DNA of 64,000 nt from Nipponacmea schrenckii (GCA_030562195.1 JAUJPP010000007.1:21325769-21389768), one strand, 5' to 3'. Positions 42,373 through 55,673 are shown, counted from the stretch's first letter. Numbers and translations are program-made. The notes: generated by a model not told the origin, from the letters alone.

Positions 42373-45300
42373 TCAACATGAGGGGTTTCCAGCCTTCGGT
42401 AGAACTATAAATCCCATGTTATATCCATATAATGTAAAACTTCCAGAATGTTGTTTATAATTCAGGTTTGGAAGCTGGTGGTCATTGTAAAGCTTCAATA
42501 ACACTCCATTTAATTTAATGGATCTATAACAACAAAAAACTTTCGGTGAGGCTAAACAAAAATCAAACGTATGTTTTTACGTCATGAAAAAGATTTGTTT
42601 TCAAAACATGAAAGTGTTCTGTTGGTCCATTGAAAGCCGTAATACGCTTTTATACTCTCGCTGTTGGATCAGCACACTATGGACCTGATTGAACACTTGC
42701 AAGCGTACCTATTGCAATGAGTCCAAGTGGAGTGCCTCCTCATCGCTTATATATGCTATCTTCACACGTTGTGCAATTCAGATTTACTTTGGAAATTAGT
42801 CGATGCAGGGTTGATGCTGAAACAAGCACGTTTTGGTCTGGTGGTTTACGCCGCTAAATGTATGGACCTATTGGACGTGGGTAGCAAGTATAAACCAAGA
42901 TAAGGATGGTGGGGGTGGGCTATGACTAAACAAAGGCGTTTATTTTTACAGAATTTTTTGTGGCCCCCTTTTTCTTTTCTTGTTTCATAACATTTTTTAG
43001 AATCAAACATGTCGTGACAAGAAAGTAGCAATAAATACATACGGTGATTTTAAGCCTGCATTATCACCAGGTGAGAATATATACTGATGTTGTAAATTAC
43101 CATTGATACCATTTATATTAATATTAATAGGTGAACCTCCTATATTCATCATGTACAACGTTACACTACCACGTTCATATCCCGGCGCAGTTCTGGAAAT
43201 ATTTTGATAATTAAAAATGGTATTGATTGAACATTGGTGATGATTAAATATTAAACGAGTTGACCAGAATGCCTTTATCTATATGCAGTTATCTTATCCA
43301 CTTCAATCTATCAATATGTATATCATAGCTTTCACGAAAGTATCAACTTGCGGTGACAAAATCTATAGCCACTCCGATCTCCATAGAGCAAACAAATTAC
43401 AGGTAATGTAGGTTACAATAATATGCAACCTGGATGTTGACGCAAAAAAACCCAGTTTCAACAAAATTCCGTACAACCAGAGCTTACAAAAAGTGTAAGG
43501 TACTATGTTGAACATAGTACTTACTTGTGAGTGCAATGTGCATAGTATCTAATATTTGAATTTGAAGATTTACCAGCGTTTAATACCACAGGACTAACCA
43601 ATCTTTTATATAAAACAGTGATCCAATAATCCTGAGTAAAATGTTTAAAAGTAATGTTAAAACGTTCTTCATCAGTTCAGAAGACATGGGTTAAGATACA
43701 TACCCGAGTAACAACTCTATAGACTATAACTTTCAATGAAATATAGAGTATTGCAAATTGTTCGTATCATTCACTTGTTATTTTTAATATGCATTGCAAA
43801 TAATTATCGTGGCTTTCGGGCTTAGATTTGCGTTGAAGATTCCTTTATTACTCAACGGACGAGAGTGTATTTAGGTCATTAAGGCCGATGGTTTCTTCAT
43901 ATATAAACCTATAGGTACATCCATTATTCCATTATATATTTTCCATGTTTTTAACTTTATTGGCCTAATTTGGCAAACTCAAACAGTCAAAGTCATAGTT
44001 CATTTTTATTTGACGACTTACGTTTGTTGGGTTCATCTGATTATCTAACAAGGCACCATAAAAAGCTTGTCTCAAAAATCCCCCAATACCATTTCTCGTC
44101 CCTACACCAAGTTTATCCAACCATCTGTAGGTTTGATGTTCATATAAATCAGGGTAGGTTGTCGTTTTTGATTTTCAGTGCAAGAATTATATAAATACAT
44201 GGAACTAAACTCATATTTCAAAATTAAGTTTATGAAGTTTTCATTAAACTAAAATGTATCCAAGATAAATACCAGGCAAGCAATGAAACAGTTTCAGAAA
44301 CGAACTAAAATACTGCACTGATTTAACTTTGTACTATCTATTAGCCCTGTAGTAATACCGAAATACAACAGCTCCTTTCACGAATTGAAGAATAGAAGTA
44401 ATAACGCCAAATAAATACTCACAAGAAACTTGCAACATAAAGATTGTCCAGAGATTTTGGCATATAATCATATGCTACTGATGTTTCTCCTAACCACACT
44501 GCTTTGCCGGGAGCAGCCTGATTACAAATTTTGATAGCATTTGTCACCTTTGGTATTAATGAATCCATTGTTTGAGCACTGTGGAAGTTGCTCACTGTAG
44601 CCTGTTTGTTACTCATGTAATAGCTGCAATGACAAATGGAATGACAATGAAAATAATAATGAAACTTCTGACAAATTACAAGATACGTATACAATTTCAT
44701 TCTTTCGTTCTGTTAACCTAGAGTTGGAAATATCAAAGAATATACCTACTGATGAAGGGAGATTATATCAACAACGTCTTTACCTCCAGCCCATAAGAAT
44801 CTGTGAAAAGACATGCAAGTTTACAATTTACAAGGTGAATTCTCAACAGATTACAGCCCAAATCTTAATAGCCTATATCATCCTATCTCTAGTTTTCTCC
44901 TTACAGCTTGTACGAAATATGGCCTGGACTGTATAATATAGTTAAAATCCTGATAATTGACCGAGTCCACAGTTGCTATTGAACAAATTGACTGTAAATC
45001 CTCATCCGTATGGTGATGGAGAAACATTAATTGAAATTTTCAGTTCGTATGACAATGTTCTCTAATTTTAATCGATAAATATAACATCCATGGATAAAAA
45101 TATCAAATAAAAACTTTTGGAAGTTGCAAATTTGTTTTAGCTGTGAACAAGTAATTCGATTATGCTTAATTGCCTTATTCTCCCTTATGGAATTTAAAAG
45201 CGTCGAAACAGAAAAATCAATTATAAGTCCGGACTATATGCTCGTCGTAGACCGGAATAGTCTGGGAGCCAGAGGCTAACATCTTAAGCAAAATTTAATA

Positions 45301-47449
45301 ATATCTTACTGTTGGGCGTACTGCATTGATTTCGAGTCTAGATTAGCCACATCTGGTCCAAATATTAAAGGCCTTCCAAGAGCAGGCAACCCAGACAACG
45401 TTTGTTTTAATATTTTGAAGTCATTTGCGTCTTCTTGCGCAGAGACGGCGGTGGTTGGAGAGTATTCCAATTCTGTAAGAAAAATATAAGGATTCGATCA
45501 TTTTCAAGAATTCGTCATAATAAAAACAACACCTGAGCTACACAGAACAACAACGTGACAAATTTAGACAATGTAGAAAAACACATACAAAGAAACACAG
45601 GGTAGGATTCACCAGTACCCTATAACTATACGTTATACATACAGATTGAAGAAACATTAGTTGGTGGTAATTGAAGCTATTGTATTCACAAATACGTCAT
45701 TTGTTTAACTTGCGACTATCTTTTATTTTTCAAGTTAATGTATCTTAGAGAAAAACATATACATACCGTTTCCCAATTCTATACCGGCAATTTTGTATCC
45801 TTTAGATATTGAATAATTCAATAGATCTTTAGCATTAGTCGGATCCCACCGTCCATTTTTCCGTAGAAAGGAATTTAAGTCAAAGATGAGATCTAATCCA
45901 GTCTGTTGCAAAAACTGATTCAGATCATCCCAATCTGCAGCTGAAAAGGAGGTTTCAAATTTTATGACACCATGAAGACAAATAATATGAGATAGGCCTA
46001 CATTCGAATGTAATGACAGTGACGCGAAGCTTAGAAATTTCATCAAATCCTGCTGTATACTTTGTGACATTGGAAAGTTTGACATTGACGTTTTTTAAGT
46101 ACAGCTAATCAAGTACAGTGCAGTATCTTCTTTAAATAAAGAGAATCTTATCAACCCGGTTTCCCCATCAATGATGCGGGTGCGTGGTGCTGACATGATA
46201 AAGAGTCGAGTCGTTCGGATGGGAGAATAAACAGAGGCCCCTTGTGCCCAGGCTTTGCACGCAAATCCCATATTTCATAATTTCATTAGAAAAAACGCTA
46301 CACATGATAATATGCACAGTTCTATCTAAAAATTAGATTTATTATAAATGATGCTTACTAGACATCTTGAAGTTTTGAAACCTAGGGTTGTTCAATATGA
46401 ATCTTTTCCCATGTTTAGGCCAATGCTTTTGGTGATCGTTTTTATCAAATACTAAGTAATCTGCGTCAGTTCCACCAACTCGAAAGTAGCATGGAGCCAG
46501 ACCTCTAGCTAATGTTATTACCTTTGGTGATCTAGAAAAGGAAGCAGGTTGTAACCTAATCCGTTCAATATTAGTAACCACTAAAATGTTTGGGACGGAT
46601 CAGTTACTGATATATACTCTCAACCGGTCAGCCTAATTTGGACATGAAAGATGAGTGGTGTTGTCCAGATAGCTAGATATAAGTATAGTACTGGTAAGAG
46701 TTAGGAGATTGGGAGTAAACCGCTGTTCTGACCAGACATGCCAACATGTAGCAGTGGATAATTGATATAATTCTGTTGTACTAGTACTAGAAGTTTTCTT
46801 TATGTTTGAAATATATCTATCGATGTAAATCTGAATCTGAATCTGAATCTCCAGAGACCCCGTCTGTCAAACAATACCAGCAACAAACGTTACAATGGAA
46901 CAACATAACTAAGAATGTACTAGAAACGTTACACTGCATCCGTTTGAGACCAGGATCTTTTTTGTACAGTCACTATCGACCGGAGTGTGAAACTCCGATG
47001 ACCTCATCTTCAGTCATAATTCTTCAGTCCACCCAGCAGTAATTGGGTACGGATAATCTGAGAAAGATCAATGTCAAGAGGTTTGGCCAAAGACCAGCTG
47101 ATAGATAGTATCCCAGTCACGTCGTGACTTGTGGATCTAAGTTGTTATCTTTGTAAAATATAGTTTTGTTCTTTTTTTTTACTATAGTCTACTTGCATGA
47201 ATAGGAATTCGGGTGTTACGCATTATATAATCTATTTTGACAACTATTTTAGATATAATAAACAAAAATTACTTACTTTAAATCAAAACTTCCCCAGTGT
47301 GCTTTGATAATATATGTATCTAGAGTGACACCAACAAACTTAGGACTCAGTCGGTGTACAACTGGAGCATTGTGAAGATTAACATTAACGGTTTGAGATT
47401 CAACATGATGTAAGAACACCAAAACCAATACAGAAAATATTAGCACCAT
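42373..47449 (-). CDS. Secreted GH79 glycosidase (heparanase / invertebrate hyaluronidase type)
   Basis: Ten exons: 47277-47449, 46359-46531, 45767-45940, 45310-45472, 44750-44800, 44423-44623, 44022-44124, 43525-43631, 43043-43192, 42373-42523. All phases agree, giving 481 residues. The N terminus [18 protein letters not shown] is a signal peptide. Family landmarks are [48 protein letters not shown] (acid/base Glu174), SLHHYY, VWLGETS (nucleophile Glu291), [27 protein letters not shown] and a C-terminal beta domain ending in a cysteine. GH79 endo-beta-glucuronidases cleave heparan sulfate; the leech enzyme cleaves hyaluronan. The segment corresponding to the human pro-heparanase linker and part of the 8-kDa region is much shorter, so proteolytic activation of the human type is unlikely. 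Exon 5 uses the CATCA|GTAGGT donor, which restores the HHYY motif. AATAAA lies just past the stop. Substrate cannot be decided from sequence. Confidence 0.94.
46827..46851. repeat. CTGAAT hexanucleotide microsatellite
   Basis: About four tandem copies of CTGAAT in intron 1 of the GH79 gene. Confidence 0.8.
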
Positions 47450-47510
47450 CTTAACCTCAATGCAGAAGAAGAATGTTCATTGTATGGCAGATCAGAGTAT
47501 ACTAATTGTA

Positions 47511-47519
47511 CTTATATCC
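47511..47519 (-). promoter_or_regulatory. Possible TATA box of the GH79 gene
   Basis: The minus strand reads GGATATAAG about 65 bases upstream of the ATG at 47449. The spacing allows a start site about 30 bases downstream and a short 5' UTR. The match is only approximate and AT-rich DNA produces many such strings. Confidence 0.3.
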
Positions 47520-49058
47520 AAAAAGGGTCGGGTAATGGCTTATCTATATTGTGCAAGGTTATGAGAATTGACAATTGTTGATATAGTGTTTAATTCTTTT
47601 CTAGGTTTTTTTTTTCTTTTCTTTTTTATTAATCTACTCTTGTTGGTGTAACACGAATAATATAACCTTTTCCAAGGACATCATTTCTTTGCATATAGGA
47701 GTCAGGTCACTGTTTTACGAAATCAGAATTATCCTTGTGCTACGGGCTGTAGAAATGAATGCCTATCAGTAATTTCTATCTTCGAATACATTAACTTATC
47801 GTCAACAACGAACAATGCTATTTGTTTAAATGTTTTATTTTTAAAGAGGTCTTCAAGGACAATCTGGAAGTCAGACAGTCTGACCCTATCTACAGGCTCC
47901 GAAAAATGATTTGATGACTAGGTACTTGGAAGGAAAAGGTTCAAAGTGAAATGTGCAAGTTATGTCAGATAAATAGTAGACAGAAAATTAATGGGAATCA
48001 AACTGGATAACAGGTGTCGTCTATCAAGAGCAACAAACCCTGTCCTATTTGTTCCTCGGATCGGATCATCTAAAATGATCCTGTACTTAGTACGCTACTA
48101 CTGTATTGTCTAAAGCCTAATGCAGACGACGAACATTTTAGACGAACAATCGTAAAAAAAACTTGTTTCGATTATTTTGTTCGCAGTCTGCGGATTCCAG
48201 AAACACGAACAAAAATGTTCGTGATATCAAATGTGTTTGATTTGAAAAACATGTCGCTTCTCGAACAATTTGCGTTAACGACGAACATATTCACCGAACA
48301 TTCATCGACGAAACACCAATTAACGATCGGATGCAGATCAAGTGACAATCAAAATGGCGACGTCTACTGATACCATCAACATAACATTTGACATAAGCAG
48401 AGACGGAATAAACTTTGATTGATTAGTGGCGTATTGATGAAGCATTGTTATTCGGTACTTTTTTATTGGCAGGAGACGTATAATTCATCAGAATGTATTA
48501 ATGATTGATACTATAACTATATTTTAACAAAGATTTTGTGTTCATATTTCATGGAATTACAAGAATAATTAATTTGAATCGACTTCTAATTGTTATAGCA
48601 AACAAAACGGGTTATTTAGTAGCATTATTGTCTATTGTGAAGGAATCGGCAGTGGTTTTAAAGAAAAAGATATGTTTTGCCATGGCACTGCCGTGGGAAA
48701 TATTTTAAATTGGATCTAAATCACGCAATATTTAACACTGGTTAGGGTAACATCAACTATCACAGCTATATATTTCAACTCTTCTGTTTAGTTCTATTGA
48801 GTCAATTCTTAGAAATTTCACTTACTACTGTCTGTGTTTTAGAGTATTCCTTGTTGCCCGATATAAAATATGAACCAAATCTATCAATTTTGAAATCCTG
48901 ACAAATATTACAGACTTAATAAGCCCCAAAAATATATACCACTGATCTAAAATCTTTCATTTAGTTAATAGTTTTCAGGTTATTAAAATTGTGTTTGCAA
49001 ACTTTTTGGATATCTCACGTTATTCAGTACTTCACTAACAAAGTACCTCATTTTCATA
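47520..49058. other. Intergenic region between the GH79 and cysteine-rich peptide genes
   Basis: No exon was recognised. A stretch at 48119-48360 is unusual: it repeats ACGAAC/GTTCGT motifs and contains the near-palindrome CACGAACAAAAATGTTCGTG at 48207-48226. It may be the end of a DNA transposon, but terminal repeats and target-site duplications could not be defined. Confidence 0.45.
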
Positions 49059-50495
49059 TTAACATATCACTTTGGCACCCTTTACGAAAAATTCTGCTCG
49101 GCAAACTGGACTTCCACAAAAGTTCACACTAAAATGAAAAGAATACAGTTTTATGAATTGTGATTTAGTCTTTACAATGGACGTGGAGACCTTGCATCAG
49201 CTCAGAGAATCAAAGTACTCACAATTTAATGCTAATTGACAGGTTTAATCGAGTCAAGTGATCAACGATCATTGGTTTGAAGTATCGTTGTCAGTGAACT
49301 GTGAACAATTATAACGTTAGATTTCTAATTATATGTCAGACTTACTAATCTTGCGCTTGTCCCTGCGTTTTCCTTATTTCCTTAACAAATTACAAGTATT
49401 ACACACTTACACGCAATCAGCTTCTGGAAATTTGTCACAAACAGCATGCTGGCAAGGATCGACTTTACATGATATACGTTGCGATCCATCAGGGCATATC
49501 TTACAATTGACTAAAATTAAACAGTTCAGTTTCAAATGGAATGCAATTATTTCCAACATACATATAATTTAAAGATATAATGTGGGGATTGGCCCTCAAT
49601 GACATTCCGCTGTCAATTTGAGAGCATTTTAAGGTTTGGAAAGGACATAAATGAAGCTATATGAAAAGTTCCAGTAAATGCAGAAAAGCAGTGTAACATA
49701 CACTCACTTGATAAAAGTTTTAGTGACTTAAAAGAATTTTTTTTTCACTTTAAAAATCCTCATTATACATACTTTAGCTGTATTAATTTATACAAGTATA
49801 TTTACTCTCATTTATCTATGCCCATAAAAAAGAAAAATGGACACCCCCTCAAACATTGGGATTCGGCTGGTCAATAACGGACACGGCTTACGGAGGCGTT
49901 TCTAGAAAATTCTTTAAAGAGGTGGGCGACATGCGAGATTACAGAAAGACTAAAAAAAATGCAACTAGTAATAATGTATACATTATAGTAATAAACATAT
50001 ATACAGCCTTAATATATTTTTTTAAACTATTAAATGTTTATCTTCCATTCAGTGACTTTGCCAGACAAAAAAAAAAAAACGCAAAAAAGAAAACGGACAT
50101 CTGTGGAAACCTGTGATCGACCTAATGTAATAGTCTCCTAAGAAGCTTAACTGGACAAAATAAAATATGGACATCGCCATTGCATTTTTGAGGGAAGTCG
50201 ACGTAAAACATCAAAACTCAAATTTGATCCAGATGTTATCAATATAAATGATCACTACTCAAAAACCAATCATCAAAAATAGTCACATTCTAACAGGTTC
50301 AAGATCTCATCCATATAATGGTCATACCATATTAAATGAAAACTGTCATCTGTTTTGTTCTTTCCCAATTCAAAGTTCTGCAGTAGCCACTGATGGTAGA
50401 TAAACATTCTATAAAGTAAGATATAGTCAGGTAAACTTACCCATTGTTAAGGCAACTGTAAAGCACAATAAAAGAGTAAAGAATTGTTTGTTCAT
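49059..50495 (-). CDS. Small secreted cysteine-rich protein (74 aa, 3 exons)
   Basis: Exons 50441-50495, 49411-49510 and 49059-49128 join in phase. They give 225 nt, 74 residues, ATG at 50495 and TAA at 49059. Exon 1 encodes a hydrophobic signal peptide, MNKQFFTLLLCFTVALTM. The mature part has nine cysteines in the order NCKICPDGSQ, ISCKVDPCQHAVCDKFPEADC, VNFCGSPVCRAEFF and a final VIC. The DPC-x3-C-x6-C / NxCG-x2-CxAxFF arrangement resembles short cysteine-rich modules that I know from mollusc secreted and shell-associated proteins. I do not recognise a named family or activity. An odd cysteine count after cleavage could mean a free thiol or a dimer. No catalytic residues are evident. It lies 1.6 kb upstream of the GH79 gene on the same strand; both are secreted, but a link is not shown. 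Confidence 0.82.
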
Positions 50496-52574
50496 AACTG
50501 CAACTAAATTTCCAACCAACATTTATCTACTAATTACATGCAGTCTGGAAACTATGTACACTGTTAAAATTATGCGTAAATATTACCGATTACTTGGGGT
50601 CTACTCTATTCTAGCGCCAGCGGCAATTCAGCAAAATATCATACCCAGTTGAATTATGATAGCATCCTTCTGTGACCTCAACCGTTACATGCTCAATATA
50701 CTTCCTTTAGCTGTAAAGGATATAATTATTTGCGTAATTGAGAAATAAAAACCTCAAGTGCTCAGTTTCTCTCAAGTTTTCATAAATATTTTTAACAGAG
50801 TAAGTAATTTGAAATAACACGATATATAGGCCTACTGTCAAAACTGATTGATAATTATTGACCTCAGGGTACATTGATGACATTGACTAGAAAGGTTGTA
50901 TGTCTTACAGATCTAAAACATAAACCAATTAAATTGTAGACGTATTGAACTCTAATAACATGTTACACGTTACACTCGAATGTGGTTCATAGCCATACTG
51001 AATCTCTCTCTCTCTCTTCGAACTAATAAGTCGACAATACGTTTATGACTGTGTGGCTATTTTACCAACAGACAACAAGCAGTTACAAAAACCTTTCTTT
51101 ACCCATGGAAGTTGCTCAGAATAATTACTCGTTAGAATGTTTACGAGCATCACGTGTCCGATTTAAAAAAGTATTTCTGAACAACACACACCTTTGATTC
51201 GCGGATTCTTGAACCTTTCATGCGGTATATAGGAAATAATCATACTACAAAAACTACAATGAACGTCACAAACAATCTCATTTACCATTTGATGTCATGG
51301 TTTGTTCATAGATTATAGTTTTATGCTGATGATGTTACCCTGGAGAGTTTGGATACAAATATGTATTGCCACAAGGGAAGCTTGGGGTACGATGGGTCAG
51401 ACCACACTATAGGGGTAACTCTCCGTGCCATTCTGGGATTAATTTCAGAATTGCTGATGACATACATACATACACCAAGATCAGAGTATTTCTTTCTATC
51501 AATCGGCCATTGCCTCTTGGCTACTCCTTGTCTGACCTAATCGATTCTCAGACCAGTTCAAGATTTGTGGTTCCAAAAATAGCAAGAGGCAGCAGATTGG
51601 TAAAATTTTATGTGTAAGTGGACCAAAATTATTTTGGAACAATTTGAAAAGAGACAACGATAGGAACAGAGCCCTGAACATACATCTTTCATCAAGTGAC
51701 TTCCATGCACATTTAAAACTATCTACAGGGCTACTAGGCGTATCCGCCAGCTCGTGATAACAACTGTTGTTAACAACAACCGAGTTATGTGATATACTTT
51801 TTTAAGACACCCCTAAAAATTAAATTAAAGCTAATATTAGCAATGGTATTAATCAATTATGTAATAAATGTACAATTTAAAGGCATGCAACTCTTTGACT
51901 ACATATTATTCATAACAGAAAAATAAATCACAAACAGTGCGAACAGTAAGTAAAAGTCGTTACATTAAGAGTAAACTTTCATCTCTTCCTCCTTTTTGTT
52001 TCCGTGACCTAAATTTTTTTTTATATTTTTACTTTATTACTTCCCTTGGAAAAAAAATGTTCTTCTTCATCTCAATGCTATTTTGTCAGATTATTGTTAT
52101 TACAGTCCACCAATTCATTTGTCATCTATTTCCATGTTAAATCACGAAATTCAACATTCCATAACTTTTTCCAGAAATCTTGTTGAAAACTTTCCTATAT
52201 GTCACATGAAAGCCTGGCCAATACTTGGTTTCTGTACAAAATTTCAATATAGCATGACCATTTATCAACATCTGTTTGACTGTCACTGCACACAAAAGTA
52301 CTATTTTGAGAAATAACCTTTCGCCAATTAAATTTCTTATTATCTCAGAAATTCTGAAAGAAAATGCAATTTCAGACATCAAATTTGAAATCAAGACCAA
52401 TAATTAGTAAAAAAATGGGCATGCAAAAACCCTAAGAGGATTTCTAAAAATAGAACGGACTTAATTGCCATTTTCTTTTTTTGCTTTATTACTTCCCTTG
52501 AAAAAAAAATATCCATCTTACCAAGCTCAACATTACATGCTTATTTTGTCAGATTAATGCAGTTCTTCGCATTA
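50496..52574. other. Intergenic region left of the retroelement cluster
   Basis: No gene was recognised. A 50-80 bp motif (CTTTATTACTTCCCTTG followed by an A run, later TTTTGTCAGATTA) occurs near 52030-52100 and again near 52485-52557. This is a direct duplication that borders the left LTR. A short CT microsatellite is at about 51005-51018. Confidence 0.5.
52030..52557. repeat. Direct repeats flanking 52.1-52.48 kb
   Basis: Copies at about 52030-52100 and 52485-52557 share CTTTATTACTTCCCTTG, an A-run, CATCT..CTCAA and TTTTGTCAGATTA. The period is about 455 bp. It is either a local duplication or two copies of a short dispersed element. Confidence 0.6.
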
Positions 52575-53165
52575 TGTTACACTAAATAGGGCATGTGGCT
52601 TGTAAATACTAGGGATAAACTGTTATTTAGTGTAGACAAGGCTAAGGTGGTTCGTGGATCTGCAAAATGATGCCAAAGCTGTAACAACTAGGCCTACCAG
52701 CACCTGTGAAGGAGAAGAATAAGAATTTTAGGACAATGCTTTATTCTTTGACTGTGGAGTAAAGAAACTGATTATGACTTCCCACAACATGGAAATAAAT
52801 ATTGAACAGTTTCTGAACAAATACAACATTTCAAAGTTTACAGAATTATACAGCTGAACTTAATAAATGATTATAACTTGAATACTGAATTTACGATTTC
52901 ATGGATGGAAATCACAGACACCAACATGGCCACTATGGATTTCAATTCCCTCACGTGGTTTTCTTTTGCAAAACCCCACAAATAAATTGTTTCTTTCTCA
53001 ATTCAAATTGCAAACGATAACAAACTATTTATGACAACAACTGAACATATTTTATATCAAATGATAATCTAAATACCTGTGAAGGAGAAGAATAAGAATT
53101 TTAGGACAATGCTTTATTCGATTGGAGAACAAAATGATTATACTTCCGGTTATATCAAACCCCAA
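52575..53165 (-). repeat. Left LTR copy (3' LTR of the minus-strand element)
   Basis: From TGTTACACTAAATAGGGCAT at 52575 this copy aligns almost base for base with 58522-59110. The agreement ends at about 53165, where a poly-C run and corrupted-looking sequence begin. The missing end (TTCCCTTT then CCTTCAAAAATATACCCCC) seems to reappear at about 54020-54055. The few differences from the other copy include GGGATAAACTG for CTGTAAACTG and loss of part of the second internal repeat. Minus-strand AATAAA signals lie at the CTTTATTC motifs. Confidence 0.88.
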
Positions 53166-55640
53166 ATACCCCCCCCCCCCCCCCAATTACATCTTATTTT
53201 TCGTAATTCCCCCCACAAACAAAAAGGGCCCCCCACTTAAAATTTAAAAAACCAATTTTAAAACCAAAAAAAAAAAAGGTGCGCAATCCCCTTACGTTAT
53301 TTAAAATAAATATTTGCCTACCTGGGCAAATTTACTCAAAAATTTGTTAAGGGGGTTTTTAAAAATGATTCGACCCAACCCAATGTCAAAATTAAATTCC
53401 CGAATCTTCGGCAATTAAATCCAAATAAAAATTTCCCGGTGATAAGGGGAAAATTTATATTTTAACTGAATCAATCAATAATATTTGTTTTTTAAAAAGG
53501 TAACAATTTTTATTTTTAAAAACAATTTCCCCAATTTAAAAAAATTTCTTAAGTTTTAAAAATTACTCTTTGCTTATTGTTTAAAAAAACACTTTTTTCA
53601 AAAATTTTAAAAATTTATTACTTTCTCAAATATTGGTTTATTAATTAAACCATTTCTTCGGATTTAAATAACAATTTTATTAACTTTTCATTTGGGATTT
53701 TAATATCAAGAGTGAAGGCGGTAAACTATTTTAGGAAAAATTCTTTTTGGAAAAGATGGCGTCCTTTCCAATAATAAAATTTTTGGAATGAGTTGAACAT
53801 AGGGAGGTGCGGTAAAATAAGGCGAAATGTTGAAGGTCTTTGGATTTTTTGGTAACTCGTTTTAAAAATTTGGTGGGTTTCCCCGGTTTTTGGTTTTATT
53901 ATACATGGAGTGATATACGCTCCAAATGGCCCCTTTTTCCCAATCTTCTTATTTTGGCCCCCTTTTACTAGATTTTGACTTCCGGGTTTCCCCTGGAAAA
54001 AGCCCACGGGGGTTTATTCCCTTTTTTTTACTTAGGCCTTCAAAAATATACCCCCTAACTCAGACCATCGACAACAAGTTTTTTGTTTTGGATATTTTTT
54101 ATCAAACCAAACATAGATCCTGGAAACCGGTAGAGCCCAAAAATAAAAATGCGGAGAAAACCGTCTTTTCTTTGTCAATTTACAAATTTTTTAAAATGTT
54201 TTTCCAGCATTGAAATCATCAATTTTTACAACAAAAAGTCGATTATCTTCCACTTCCCGTTTTTACGGGTGGTATGGGCTTCTAAATCATAAATACTTTT
54301 AAGTCTACTAAAAATCTTTTTCAAACCCTTTTCCCCATGTCATATTTTTTTTTTCCGGGATACCCAAATTTTAAACGAAAATTTTAAAATTTTCCGGTGT
54401 ACGCCCCATTTTTTTGCTGAAAAATCATTTTAAATTTTATGTATGATTATTTTTCCCACCCCCAAATTTTAAAACAATCATTAAAATTTACCGGGGTGTA
54501 CCCCCGATTTGTTGGTTTATAAGCTCCCGCAAACCTCAAGACCATCAGAAAATGTACTGATATTTTTCAGTTTCCAAATGTAGGAAACTAGAGACATTTG
54601 AAATGGATACGAAGTTTCTTTGGCTTAAACGAATATCTTTTGGAAGTTTTGACTTAACACAGGAACTTTGGGCGAGTGATTAGTGTCCCCTTAAAGCCTC
54701 TTGGCCAGAAAACCGACTTGAATCATGACATAACCTTTTCATGCCAGATGTATCTTTTGGATCCAAAACAATATGTCTTATTTGAATGGTTAAAGTTGAA
54801 ATTTTATGTATTCGGGTGTTGATTTACAGTTTAAGTAAAATCATGGTAAATAAAAGGAACAATTCATGAAGCAATCGGTGGATTTACAACAAGACTTTTC
54901 CAGGAGTAGGTTACGACCATTTTTCGGCCCTTAACAAAGGAATCCGGGAAATCCCTTTTCAGCCAATTCATCTTTTAAAAAACTGCTGCAAACCCTAGCG
55001 TATTTAAGTTCCCGGGTTATATTTTATGGAAATTAGGTAGAAAGTTTGAAACCATCTCATACGGAGCATCTAACAGGGGTGATTCAAAACGAGAGGACTT
55101 TTCACAAACGAAAAATTGGGACATTTAAAAGAGTCACAAAAGGTACAATTTCCCTTTCTTGCAAAAACCCCAAACTTTCCGAATCTGGATTTTTTTCGGG
55201 TTCGGTACGGGGGCGTATGAACTACTGGGTTTTTTTACCATTTGGTAAAAATGGACCCAAACCCATACCCGGGCATCTAATTAGGGGGTTTTATTAAAAC
55301 GGGGTAACCATAAGGGGGAGAAACCAAAAATGTAAAATCTCAAACTTTTTCCGAGCTCATCGGTAATGGATTTCTGGTTTAGACACTTGCCCCCCCCCTT
55401 TTTTCTTTTTGGGGTTATTTCCAAAACCGACGGAAAAAATTTGTACAGGGTTTTTAAAAGGGTAGAACGGCGAAGAACTGATAATCCTAAATTTCCAAAC
55501 TCACCGGCCATTGGGAATCCCCTTTAAGCAAAAACCCCTTTGTCTTGGGTAATTTTAAGCCACGGTTAAAATTTAAATTCTGCCTCTGGAAAACATAACC
55601 TTTTTATTTTAATTTTAACCGCTGGATCTCGTCGATCAAA
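53166..55640 (-). mobile_element. Corrupted remainder of the Ty3/gypsy pol region
   Basis: This interval lies between the RT remnant and the left LTR, where RNase H and integrase would be expected. No frame stays homologous for more than a few residues. The DNA is dense in homopolymer doublets (AAAATTTT, GGGG, CCCCCC). Near 55550-55670 a few residues after the RT active site are still recognisable as the RT connection. Assignment of the rest is by position only. It may be a heavily decayed element or a badly corrected consensus. Confidence 0.5.
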
Positions 55641-55673
55641 TACTTGATGATGATTAAATAATGATGAAGATGT

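Noticed and set aside
44724..44936. Plus-strand 70-codon frame
   Set aside because: It is antisense to exon 5 of the GH79 gene, which has strong homology on the minus strand.
49333..49572. Plus-strand 79-codon frame
   Set aside because: It is antisense to exon 2 of the cysteine-rich peptide gene.
53726..55511. Open frames of 76-95 codons on both strands in the corrupted zone
   Set aside because: They lie in homopolymer-rich, frame-broken sequence and show no consistent family match.
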